This document shows positions 23,293 through 31,835 of a stretch of DNA of 64,000 nt, one piece after another. The translations under genes were made by a program, and so were the position numbers. Within the stretch, counting starts at the first letter, position 1, and each line of letters begins with the position of its first letter. The stretch is from JACCZX01 sp963829995 (GTDB lineage Bacteria; Pseudomonadota; Gammaproteobacteria; Burkholderiales; Burkholderiaceae_F), in NCBI GenBank assembly GCA_963829995.1, contig CAWHKW010000022.1, forward strand, positions 310,001 to 374,000, given 5' to 3'. A model generated the notes under the pieces. That model saw only the letters and a program-made list of their open reading frames with translations. It did not search any database and was not told the origin of the DNA.

Positions 23293-23769
23293 ATGCGAGC
23301 GATACCGATCACGGCGCGCGGCGCCGAAAAATTAAGGGCCGAACTGCAGCGATTGCGCGGTGTCGATCGCCCGACGATCATCCAGGCGATCAAGGATGCG
23401 CGCGAGAAAGGCGATCTCACCGAAAACGCCGAATACGATGCAGCGCGCGAGAGGCAGGGGTTTGTCGAAGGTCGCATCCAAGAGCTCGAAGGCAAGCTTT
23501 CGGCGCTGCAGATCATCGATCCGGCCACCGTCGATGCGGCGGGTCGGGTGGTCTTCGGCGCGACCGTCGAACTCGAAGATCAGAACTCTGGCGACGTGGT
23601 GAAGTACCAGATCGTCGGCGACGACGAAGCGGATATCAAGGCCGGGTGGATTTCGGTATCGAGCCCAATCGCACGCGCGCTGATTGGCAAGAGCGAAGGT
23701 GACATTGCCACCGTGATCGCCCCCGCGGGCGAGCGCGAATATTCGATCGTTTCGATTTCGTATACGTAA
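23293..23769 (+). CDS. greA: Transcription elongation factor GreA
   Basis: A 158-residue factor that enters the RNA polymerase secondary channel and stimulates cleavage of backtracked RNA. The N-terminal coiled coil holds the family motif EKGDLTENAEYDAARE with the acidic tip residues. The C-terminal FKBP-like domain is complete (ISVSSPIARALIGKSEGD). ATG at 23293 is chosen because the family starts at this point; the longer in-frame start at 23242 would run through the terminator hairpin. carB-greA order is common in betaproteobacteria. Confidence 0.96.
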   Translation: MRAIPITARGAEKLRAELQRLRGVDRPTIIQAIKDAREKGDLTENAEYDAARERQGFVEGRIQELEGKLSALQIIDPATVDAAGRVVFGATVELEDQNSGDVVKYQIVGDDEADIKAGWISVSSPIARALIGKSEGDIATVIAPAGEREYSIVSISYT

Positions 23770-23829
23770 GCTGCATACGTAAGAGAGTCGCACGGACCGC
23801 CGGGCCGTGCCGAACGCTTCGATTAGCCG

Positions 23830-24192
23830 CTAATCCCGCGTCTTTCTTCCAGTCGCGCGACCTTTCATCTGCCGCCGTTGCACTGACACGCCGGGGTCCT
23901 GCTTTTCTTCGCTTTCAGGCTGCGGCCTGAACAGCACAATGATCTTTCCGATCGATTGAACTATCGCAGCCGACAACTTTTCGGCCGCTTCAGTTGCGAC
24001 TTGCGCTCGCTCGCCGCGGTCATTCAGCGGCACCTTGATCTTGATCAGTTCATGGGACACGAGCGCACGGTCGATTTCACGCAGGACCATTTCCGTGAGA
24101 CCCGCCGCACCCAGCAGTACGACTGGCCTTAGGTCATGCGCGCGCGCCTTTAACGCCTGGCGCTGCGCGGAAGTCAGTATTAATTCATTCAT
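23830..24192 (-). CDS. yhbY: YhbY/CRM-domain ribosome-assembly RNA-binding protein
   Basis: A 120-residue CRM-domain protein that associates with the large ribosomal subunit precursor. It shows LTSAQRQALKARAHDLRPVV and the GLTEMVLREIDRALVSHELIKIK core. The C-terminal tail is rich in Arg and Lys (RRQMKGRATGRKTRD), typical of betaproteobacterial members. ATG at 24192 is preferred to the TTG at 24198. In relatives yhbY is usually divergent from rlmE; here a pilus block of about 6.6 kb lies between them. Confidence 0.92.
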   Translation of the reverse strand: MNELILTSAQRQALKARAHDLRPVVLLGAAGLTEMVLREIDRALVSHELIKIKVPLNDRGERAQVATEAAEKLSAAIVQSIGKIIVLFRPQPESEEKQDPGVSVQRRQMKGRATGRKTRD

Positions 24193-24357
24193 TCGCAACC
24201 AATCGATTTTGACTCGAGTTTGGGAGTTTTTCCCACGCTATTTGCCATCCGCGATGGGACGCGAACCGCTCGTCGGTCTTGCTGGATCGTACATCCCGGG
24301 CATTCAAGAACCGCTGGTGGGGGTCGTTACCCAGTTGTGCACAGGAGCGCGTTTGTC

Positions 24358-24783
24358 ATGAAGAAACAAGGAAAGGCCGGCTTTACGCTGATCGAGGCAA
24401 TGGTCCTCGTCGCGGTGGTCGGCATTCTGGTGGCGATTACCGTTCCCAATTACTCACGCTATGTGACGCGTGGGCATTTGGTTGAAGCCGGCGATGCGTT
24501 ATCCGAATTCCGCATCCGCATGGAACAGTTCCACCGTGACCACCGCACATATGCGAAGTCAGGGACATGCGGCCATGCGGTTCCCGCCCAACTGAATGCT
24601 TTTGCGGTTGCGTGCGCGCTTGCCGCGGGCGGTCAAGCATTCACCGCAACGGCAACTGGCACAGGGACCGCGACCGGGTTCGTCTACACAATCAATCAAG
24701 ACAACGAGCGCGCGACGTTAGCGATGCCTTCCCACTGGGGTGAGCTGCCGCGCGACGCAGGCACTAAGTGGGTGACCCGATGA
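24358..24783 (+). CDS. Type IV pilin-like protein (PilE type)
   Basis: A 141-residue prepilin. The short basic leader and cleavage site (KKQGKAGFTLIEAMVLVAVV, glycine before phenylalanine, glutamate at +5) fit PilD processing, and the hydrophobic helix ends in TVPNYSRYV. Cysteines in KSGTCGH and FAVACALA could form the disulfide of the D-region, although spacing differs from major pilins. ATG at 24358 follows AGGAG. It is the first gene of the minor pilin and PilY1 block. It could be a minor pilin of the PilE/ComP group or a major subunit; sequence alone does not decide. Confidence 0.82.
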   Translation: MKKQGKAGFTLIEAMVLVAVVGILVAITVPNYSRYVTRGHLVEAGDALSEFRIRMEQFHRDHRTYAKSGTCGHAVPAQLNAFAVACALAAGGQAFTATATGTGTATGFVYTINQDNERATLAMPSHWGELPRDAGTKWVTR

Positions 24784-25190
24784 TGCCTGGTCAGCTACCT
24801 GGCAGAGCGCGGGGTTTCACGCTGCTCGAACTCGTTGTGGTGATGGCCGTCGCTGCGATCCTGGCCGCCATCGCTATCCCTAACTACAGCGAGTACGTGA
24901 TGCGCTCACACCGGTCTGCGGTGCAATCGTTCATTAGCGATGTCGCAAGCCGGCAGTCCCAGTTCTTTCTCGATCGCCGCAACTACGCGGCAACAGTTGC
25001 CGCGCTCAACCTGACGGAGCCCGCGGACGTTACCGCGCGCTACACCGTCGCCATCGCTGTCGTTGCTGGACCGCCGGCAGGATTCCAGATTTCCGCGACT
25101 CCGATCGGCCCACAGGCAACCGATCGTTGCGGCTTGTTGACGATCGATCAGGCGGGCAACCGCACTGCCGTTACCAATCGGTGCTGGTGA
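24780..25190 (+). CDS. Type IV pilin-like protein (PilE/ComP type)
   Basis: A 136-residue prepilin that overlaps the previous gene by four bases (ATGA). The leader ends at GRARG and the mature protein begins FTLLELVVVMAVAAILAAIA, a canonical N-methylation domain with Glu at +5. The C-terminus has two cysteines (TDRCGLLTI and TNRCW) in the spacing of a PilE-type disulfide loop. The closely matched PilE-like neighbours suggest duplication. It would assemble in the inner membrane platform with FimT, PilV, PilW and PilX. Confidence 0.85.
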   Translation: MMPGQLPGRARGFTLLELVVVMAVAAILAAIAIPNYSEYVMRSHRSAVQSFISDVASRQSQFFLDRRNYAATVAALNLTEPADVTARYTVAIAVVAGPPAGFQISATPIGPQATDRCGLLTIDQAGNRTAVTNRCW

Positions 25191-25194
25191 GAGC

Positions 25195-25677
25195 ATGAAG
25201 AACCTGATCAAACGCCGCAAGAACGCTAACCAGCTCGGTTTCACACTCATCGAAGCGATGGTCGTGATCTCGATCATGGCCATTCTTGCTGGCACGAGCG
25301 TGTCCAGTTTTGTGTGGCTCAATCAGTCCACGCAGGTCCGCGGGGCGACCTTTGACCTTGTGGCCGACCTGGACTTCGCGCGCAGCGAGGCAGTCAAGCG
25401 AAACGCCGACATAGTAGTTGCGCCTCGCAACGGTGACTGGGTCAATGGCTGGACGATTTCCTTCGGCGCAAACGTGCTGCGCGCACGTGACGCGGTCGGA
25501 GCAGCAGTCGGTTTCGTAGCTGCACCCGCAACCCTGACGTTTGATGGCGCCGGTCGCCCTTTGCTGGCGACGGTTGGCAACTTTCAAATCTGTCCGCCTA
25601 GCGGCGGCAGTACGACGGGGCGGACCGTTCGCCTTGATCCGTCGGGCCTGTCGCGCGCGGCCAAAACGACCTGTTGA
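25195..25677 (+). CDS. fimT: Minor pseudopilin FimT/GspH
   Basis: A 160-residue prepilin with leader ending QLG and mature start FTLIEAMVVISIMAILAG. The C-terminal half matches the GspH/FimT domain (FDLVADLDFARSEAVKRNAD, then VNGWTISF). FimT members have been linked to DNA binding in natural transformation; that role is family knowledge, not shown here. It starts four bases after the previous stop and is followed by pilV with a one-base overlap. Confidence 0.9.
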   Translation: MKNLIKRRKNANQLGFTLIEAMVVISIMAILAGTSVSSFVWLNQSTQVRGATFDLVADLDFARSEAVKRNADIVVAPRNGDWVNGWTISFGANVLRARDAVGAAVGFVAAPATLTFDGAGRPLLATVGNFQICPPSGGSTTGRTVRLDPSGLSRAAKTTC

Positions 25678-26297
25678 TGACGAGAAGCGCTATGCAAACA
25701 CCTACGAAACGATTTGCCGGCTTTGCCTTGGTTGAGTCCATGGTCACCGTAGTCGTGGTTGCATTCGGACTCCTCGGCGTTGCCGGACTTGTTTCGCGCT
25801 CGTTCGTGACGGAAGTAGATGCGATGCAACGCGCGCAAGCCGCGATGTTGCTGCAAGACATGGTGACGCGCATCGAGGGCAACCGAGCGAACGTAGCTGC
25901 CTACGTCACCGGCGACAGCGGAATTACCGGCTACGTGTCGAGCACCACACCATCCGGCACCACGGCCTATAGCGTTGAGAGCTGCAATCCGGCGGCACCC
26001 ATGGCCGATCTTGATCGTTGCGCATGGGGACAGCTGCTATCCGGTGGCAACGAACGAATCGACAATGCCAACACCGGCGTATTGGTTGGAGCGATGGGCT
26101 GCGTGCATGAGATTGATGCCTTCAATCGCATTTACGCGGTCACGATTGCCTGGCAAGGCGCTAACCCTGGTGCAGCACCGATCGTCGACAACAACTTCGC
26201 ACCCACAAACTGCGGCCGCGATCAATTCGGCAACGAAAACCAGCGTCGCCTGATGACGACGCTGCTTCGTATCGGTACGTTGAACCCCGGTCCGTAA
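25677..26297 (+). CDS. pilV: Minor pilin PilV
   Basis: A 206-residue minor pilin. The cleavage region is RFAGFALVESMVTVVVVAFG, and the body has the PilV pattern (QDMVTRIEGNRANVAAY), with the early MQRAQAAMLLQDM helix. It primes pilus assembly with PilW, PilX and PilY1. ATG at 25677 overlaps the fimT stop by one base (TGATG); a TTG three bases earlier is less likely. Several cysteines in the C-terminal half could be disulfide-bonded. Confidence 0.88.
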   Translation: MTRSAMQTPTKRFAGFALVESMVTVVVVAFGLLGVAGLVSRSFVTEVDAMQRAQAAMLLQDMVTRIEGNRANVAAYVTGDSGITGYVSSTTPSGTTAYSVESCNPAAPMADLDRCAWGQLLSGGNERIDNANTGVLVGAMGCVHEIDAFNRIYAVTIAWQGANPGAAPIVDNNFAPTNCGRDQFGNENQRRLMTTLLRIGTLNPGP

Positions 26298-27326
26298 ATG
26301 CGACCGATTGCGGTAGTGCCGCGCCAAAAAAATAGGGGGTTTTCGCTGATCGAGTTAATGATCGGCATGACGATCGGGCTCGTCCTACTGGCGGTTATGG
26401 GAACTGTGTTCGATCGCACGTCGGGCGGACGATCAGATCTCGATCGTGTCTCGCGCCTTATCGAAAACAGCCGTTTCGCAGTGGACGTGATCGGTGACGA
26501 CATGCGCCATGCGGGCTTTTACGGAACGTTTCTACCGCCGTCCGATACGATATTTACAGACACGTCGCCGTGCACGTGGAATGTCGCCGATATCGCCACT
26601 CTTGGGTGGCAGCCGACAGCGACGCCACCGCGCTTCCCCGCGCAATTAATTGGCTGGGATGATCCCGCCGCCGGGGATGTTGCGCTGGGTTGCCTGCCCG
26701 ATCGCTTGGCGGGCACTGATGTCATGGTCGTGCGTCGTGTCAGCGCCGACCCTGTCGCTCCGGCAGCGGTCGATATCCGCAATATCTACGTTCAGGCGTC
26801 GCAGTGCATTAACGATGTCCCTTCCCTGAAGGTTTCCAACCTGGCGGCACAGTTCAACATGCGGACCGCCGCTTGTGATCCCGCAAGCCTTGCGCAGATT
26901 CGCCGCTACTTTGTGCGCGGGTATTACGTGGCCGGTTGCAACGAATGTGCGCCGTCGGACGGCATTCCGACGCTGAAGCGAATTGAAATTGTCGACAACG
27001 CGGTACGCGTCGTTTCGCTGGCCGAAGGTGTCGTGAACATGCAGGTCGAATACGCGTTCGATACCAACGACGATGGCTCACCCGAACAATTTCTGACTTC
27101 AACGACCCCCGGCGCAACACCAACATCTTTCTGGTCGAACGTCGTTGCCGTGCGCTTGCACATGTTGATGCGAAGCACCGAATTACGTCACGCTTCGACG
27201 ACTTCGCCGGGCGTCTACGACCTTGGGCCGGGTCATAACGCGGAAACATGTCCCGTCGGATTCAAGTGCCGTCTGGCAACCACGACGATGCGGCTAAACA
27301 ACATCGCCGGGCGCCGGGAGAACTGA
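26298..27326 (+). CDS. pilW: Minor pilin PilW
   Basis: A 342-residue minor pilin starting immediately after the pilV stop. The processing site is KNRGFSLIELMIGMTIGLVL with Glu at +5. The long C-terminal body includes SRLIENSRFAVDVIGDDMRH, a helix typical of PilW, and several cysteines. It belongs to the pilus initiation complex and is unusually large for a pilin, as is normal for this family. Confidence 0.9.
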   Translation: MRPIAVVPRQKNRGFSLIELMIGMTIGLVLLAVMGTVFDRTSGGRSDLDRVSRLIENSRFAVDVIGDDMRHAGFYGTFLPPSDTIFTDTSPCTWNVADIATLGWQPTATPPRFPAQLIGWDDPAAGDVALGCLPDRLAGTDVMVVRRVSADPVAPAAVDIRNIYVQASQCINDVPSLKVSNLAAQFNMRTAACDPASLAQIRRYFVRGYYVAGCNECAPSDGIPTLKRIEIVDNAVRVVSLAEGVVNMQVEYAFDTNDDGSPEQFLTSTTPGATPTSFWSNVVAVRLHMLMRSTELRHASTTSPGVYDLGPGHNAETCPVGFKCRLATTTMRLNNIAGRREN

Positions 27327-27327
27327 G

Positions 27328-27897
27328 ATGTTGCGCGCACTTCCCGACGAAGGTTCGCAGAGCGGCTCGGCGCTCGTTATCTCAATATTTTTTCTGTTAC
27401 TACTGGCCACGCTGGCGTTGACAGGTCTGCGCGCAAGCACCACAAACGTGCAGATCGCCGGAAACATGCAGGCCCGGCAGGAAGTCACCGCTGCCGCGCA
27501 AATGCTGCTCGAGCAAACTGTCAGCACCGATGAGTTCGTGACCAACCGGCAGGGTGTGTTTGACGCGGCCCGTGTAGTCACCGATTACAACGGCGACGGC
27601 GAGCCTGATGCAGTTGCCGTTCTCGCACAGCTGCCTGTATGCCTGAGAGCCCGTTCGGTAGCGTTGGCGGACCTCGACCCTTCGAATCCCCAGGATGCAC
27701 CTTGCTTTGCGAGTGCAGCCTTGACCAATCCGGGACTGCTGCCCGGTAGCGGCGGGCCTGCGGGGTCGCTTTGCGCGGACACCGAATGGCTCCTCCGAGC
27801 ATCTGCAACCGACGCTCGCACCGGTGCTTCTATTACTTTGAACCAGGGCGTGACCGTACGTGCCGCCGTGATCGGACTTAACACTGTTTGCAACTGA
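27328..27897 (+). CDS. pilX: Minor pilin PilX
   Basis: A 189-residue PilX. The N-terminus QSGSALVISIFFLLLLATLA is a pilin-like helix that lacks a clear Glu at +5, as often seen for PilX. The next segment (RASTTNVQIAGNMQARQEV) is the PilX family signature. It starts one base after the pilW stop and ends seven bases before pilY1, consistent with a single operon. Confidence 0.88.
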   Translation: MLRALPDEGSQSGSALVISIFFLLLLATLALTGLRASTTNVQIAGNMQARQEVTAAAQMLLEQTVSTDEFVTNRQGVFDAARVVTDYNGDGEPDAVAVLAQLPVCLRARSVALADLDPSNPQDAPCFASAALTNPGLLPGSGGPAGSLCADTEWLLRASATDARTGASITLNQGVTVRAAVIGLNTVCN

Positions 27898-27904
27898 GAA
27901 CACC

Positions 27905-30900
27905 ATGCACGCTGCTCGCCTTTTGCTTCGATTGACCGCCGTACTCGCGATGATGCTCGGCGCTGGCCCGGCTGCACATGCGGAGGACATCGATATCTAT
28001 TCGTTACCAAACACCGAGGGCTTTCGCCCAAACGTGCTCATCCTGCTCGATAACTCGGCCAATTGGAGTGCGTCGATTTCGACGCCGATTTGCTCTGCAG
28101 ACGGCGCAGCCGTGCGCAAAACAAGTCCAAACAAGGAAGAGGGTACGAAAATGGGTGCGCAGAAATGTGCTCTTTATAGATTGATTGCGAGCATGTCTTG
28201 GGAGGAGCTGAGCCAGTTTAATTTCGCACTGATGATGTTCAACGAGTCTCCCGACGCCGGCGGATATCCGCGCAAGGCGTTTTTTCACGTCATCGACGCT
28301 GCAGGCAAGCAGGCGATGCTCGACGTCATTAGCAATCTAGGAATCAATGCCGACAAGACAAATGCTGCTTCAACGGCGGAAAGCTTTTATGAGGCCTATC
28401 AGTGGTTCACGGGCTCGGCGGTCCATTTAGGAAACAAGACCGCAACGAAGCATGATCCCGCGGCGTTCAGCGACAGCAGCAAGACTCGCTATCTCTCGCC
28501 GGGCCTTGGCTGTGCGAAAAATCACCTGATCTACCTTGCCAATGGCGCACCCGGCGACAACGACAACAATGCACTTGCGTTGTTACGTCGTCTCAACCCG
28601 AGCGCGACGCGGACACGCATTCCGGTCGCCGAGAACGTTGGCAACAGTGACGAAGCCAACTGGACAGACGAATTCGCCGCCTTCTTCAATCGCGGATCTG
28701 ACCTGGACACCACGCTCGAAGGAGCACAAAACATTTCAGTACACACGCTTGCAGTAACCGGTGCGTCGAGCGACGGCAACTATCCGAACTTCCTTCGTTG
28801 GATTGCGAAGGAGGGCGGCGGCCTTTATCAGCAAGCAAGCAACAGCGACGAGATCGTCGTGGGCCTGACCAAGATTTTCAACCAGGTGCGCGCGGCCAAT
28901 AGTGTCTTCGCATCGGCAAGTCTCCCTGTGTCTGCGAATACTCAAGGCACGTACCTGAACCAGGTTTACATCGGAATGTTCCGGCCGGATGGCAACGCGC
29001 TGCCGCGCTGGGTCGGTAACCTGAAGCAGTATCAGTTCGTCTACAACACAGCCACGGACACGCTAAAGCTGGCCGACTCTGCGCTGGTGCCGGCGGTCAG
29101 CCCGACTACTGGCTTCATTGATAGCGATGCCACGAGCTTCTGGACCAATCCGTCGAGCTTCTGGATCAAAGTTGAGACAGCTTCCTCCGGACGCTATTCA
29201 CGTAGCGACGCGCCTGATGGTGAAGTTGTCGAGAAAGGTGGCGTCGCCCAGTGGCTAAGAACTCGGTACCAGGATTCGCGAGCGGACAGGCCGATCTACA
29301 CGTGCGTTGACAGCGGCTGCGACGGCGGGACCAGCGGCATCGACCTCGCCGCTGCAGGAAGCAATTACGTCTTCCAAACGAACAACACCAGCCTGACGGC
29401 CGCGATGCTGGGCGTCGGCTCGTCCACGCAGCGCGAATTGGTGATTCGTTGGATCCGCGGTCGCAGACAACGTCACCGCTACTAACGTCGTCAATGAATC
29501 GGTCGCCCGCGACCAGCTTGGCCAGGCGCCGGACGGCGTCAGCGTCCGGCCCTCGATTCATGGCGACGTGCTGCACTCGCGACCGGTCGCCATCAATTAC
29601 GGTGGCACGCGCGGTGTTGTCGTCTACTACGGTTCGAATGACGGCATGTTGCGCGCCATTAACGGAAACAAGACGGGCAGCGGCGCGGGCAGTGAGCTGT
29701 GGGCATTCGTCGCGCCTGAGCACTTTGCAAGTCTGAATCGCTTGCGTGAAAACGATCCTCAGATCCGTTATCCATCGACACCGGCTGCGCTTGCAGGTGC
29801 AATTCCGCGTAACTACTACTTCGACGGTCCGATTGGTGCTTATCAAAACACGGCGACGAACGAAGTGCTGTTGTTCCCTGGAATGAGACGCGGGGGACGT
29901 GCGATATACGCATTCAATGCGACCGATCCGGACAGGCCGCGGTTGCTCTGGCGCATCAATAACACGATGGGCGACTACGCCGCACTCGGACAAACGTGGT
30001 CGATGCCACGGATCTCGCGAATCAAGGGAAGTACAGATCCGGTGCTGATCATGGGCGCTGGGTACGACCCGATTGCCGAGGACTCAAGCCCCGCCGGCGC
30101 AAGCACAGTCGGGCGAGGCGTTTATGTCATCAACATGCGCACCGGCGCTCGCCTGGGTTTTATCGCGACGGATTACAGTGTGCCAGCTGACGTGTCGATC
30201 GTGGATTCTGACGGCGACGGGTACGTCGATCGGGTCTATGTGGTCGATGTCCGCGCGCAGTTGTACCGAATCGATATCGAAGATGCCCTGGGCATGGAAC
30301 GGCCTGTTTCCGCCTGGCACATCACCAAACTCGCCGCATTGAACGACGGCACCGGCGGCATAGACGGGACGCGCAAGGTTTTCTTCGCCCCCGACGTCGT
30401 GATTACACGTAACTACTCAGCAATCCTGTTCGGCACCGGCGATCGTGAAAAGCCTTTGACGGGCACCACCAACGATCGCTTCTTCCTTGTCAAAGACACG
30501 CGTGTTGCAAAGGGGGAGCCCGCCACAGTGACCTTGCTTACCGAGGCAGCGCTTACGATGGTCGGAGCGGATGGTGCGACGACTGACGAGCAGGGCTGTG
30601 CCTACGCGTTGGCTAGCAATGGTGAAAAAGTGATCAACCAGCCAATAACCTTTGGCGGGATTACGTACTTTTCGACGAATCGCCCGCTGCCGGCGGATGC
30701 GGGAAACTGCACCCGAAGCCAGTCGCGCGCGTATCAGCTGCCGCTTGTATGCAAGGTGCCGACCTACCGAAATCTTGTGGGCGATGGTCTGCCGCCCTCG
30801 CCGGTTGTTGGTTATGTCGATGTCGGCGGCGGAAAACTGGTGCCTTTTGTCATCGGCGGCGGCGGCGAAACGAACTCATCCATCGAAGGCGAACGTGCGC

Positions 30901-30962
30901 GCATTCCGATCCCGGCGAAGCGGAAGCGTTCCTTCTGGTTCATGGAAAACCGGGATCGTTAA
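27905..30962 (+). CDS. pilY1: Pilus tip adhesin/assembly protein PilY1 (one frameshift)
   Basis: A large pilus-associated protein of about 1018 residues after frame repair. It starts with a signal peptide ending AHAED and has a von Willebrand A-like region beginning NVLILLDNSANW. The C-terminal beta-propeller is seen in VVYYGSNDGMLRAINGN and LIMGAGYDPIAED. A calcium-binding loop (DSDGDGYVDRVYVVD) matches the site that controls retraction in studied PilY1 proteins. The frame is lost at 29461-29462; removing one base joins WIRG to ADNVTATNVVNE. PilY1 primes pilus assembly with the minor pilins and mediates adhesion. It is the last gene of the pilus block. Confidence 0.9.
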
Positions 30963-31074
30963 CGTTGTAGCGGCAACCGAGGACGAACACATACCGCGCA
31001 GAAACGGCTGACCACTGGGTTAGGCTCTCGCGTTCAGGTTGCTGGGCGGCGAATTTTCGCTGCTCTAACGTCGA

Positions 31075-31719
31075 ATGCCCACCGTTCGCCGCAAGAACCG
31101 CTCGAATCCCGAGTGGATTGCACGTCATGTCAACGATCCGTACGTCAAACGTTCGGTGGCGGAGGGTTTCCGCTCGCGCGCGGCGTACAAGCTGTCGGAA
31201 ATCGATGACAAGGATCGACTGCTGCGGCCGAAAAGTATCGTCGTCGAGCTGGGCGCGGCCCCCGGCAGTTGGACTCAGGTGGTTCGGCAGCGGTTGCTCG
31301 GGCCCCATGGGGCACTCACCGGCCGCATCGTCGCCCTGGATTTGCTGCCGATGGAGCCTTTGCCGGGGGTCGAATTCATTCAAGGCGACTTTCACGACGA
31401 GGCAGTCGAACGCCAGCTGATCGACCTTCTCGCGGGGGCCCGAATCGACCTTGTGCTGTCGGATATGGCGCCTAACTTATCCGGGATTGCGTCTGCTGAC
31501 GCAGCGCGTAGCGTCCATCTGGCCGAGATTGCGGCCGACTTTGCAGGCAAATATCTGCAACCGAACGGTGCTTTTCTCGTCAAAGCGTTCCAGGGCAGCG
31601 GGTACAGTCAATACGTCGAACGCTTAAAAAAGGTGTTTCGCACCGTGGTAGTCCGCAAGCCAGCCGCGTCGCGCGAAACGTCGGCAGAAGTCTATTTATT
31701 GGGCCGCGAGTTGCGCTAG
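31075..31719 (+). CDS. rlmE: 23S rRNA (uridine-2'-O-)-methyltransferase RlmE (FtsJ)
   Basis: A 214-residue SAM-dependent methyltransferase acting on the large-subunit rRNA A-loop. SAM motif I is VELGAAPGSWTQVV, followed by GRIVALDLLPMEPL, the catalytic aspartate region LVLSDMAPNLSG and lysine in AFLVKAFQGSGYSQY. The gene precedes ftsH, the usual order. It is separated from pilY1 by about 110 bases, which should contain a promoter. Confidence 0.96.
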   Translation: MPTVRRKNRSNPEWIARHVNDPYVKRSVAEGFRSRAAYKLSEIDDKDRLLRPKSIVVELGAAPGSWTQVVRQRLLGPHGALTGRIVALDLLPMEPLPGVEFIQGDFHDEAVERQLIDLLAGARIDLVLSDMAPNLSGIASADAARSVHLAEIAADFAGKYLQPNGAFLVKAFQGSGYSQYVERLKKVFRTVVVRKPAASRETSAEVYLLGRELR

Positions 31720-31835
31720 TGGGGTTTAGAATTTGCTAGACGTACCCAACTGCGGTTGGCGGCCGTATTCGAATGCGGCCTGAAGGTTGCCTGAAGTAGC
31801 AAGCGCCCGACTCACGGGCGCGCAGAGGAGCACCA

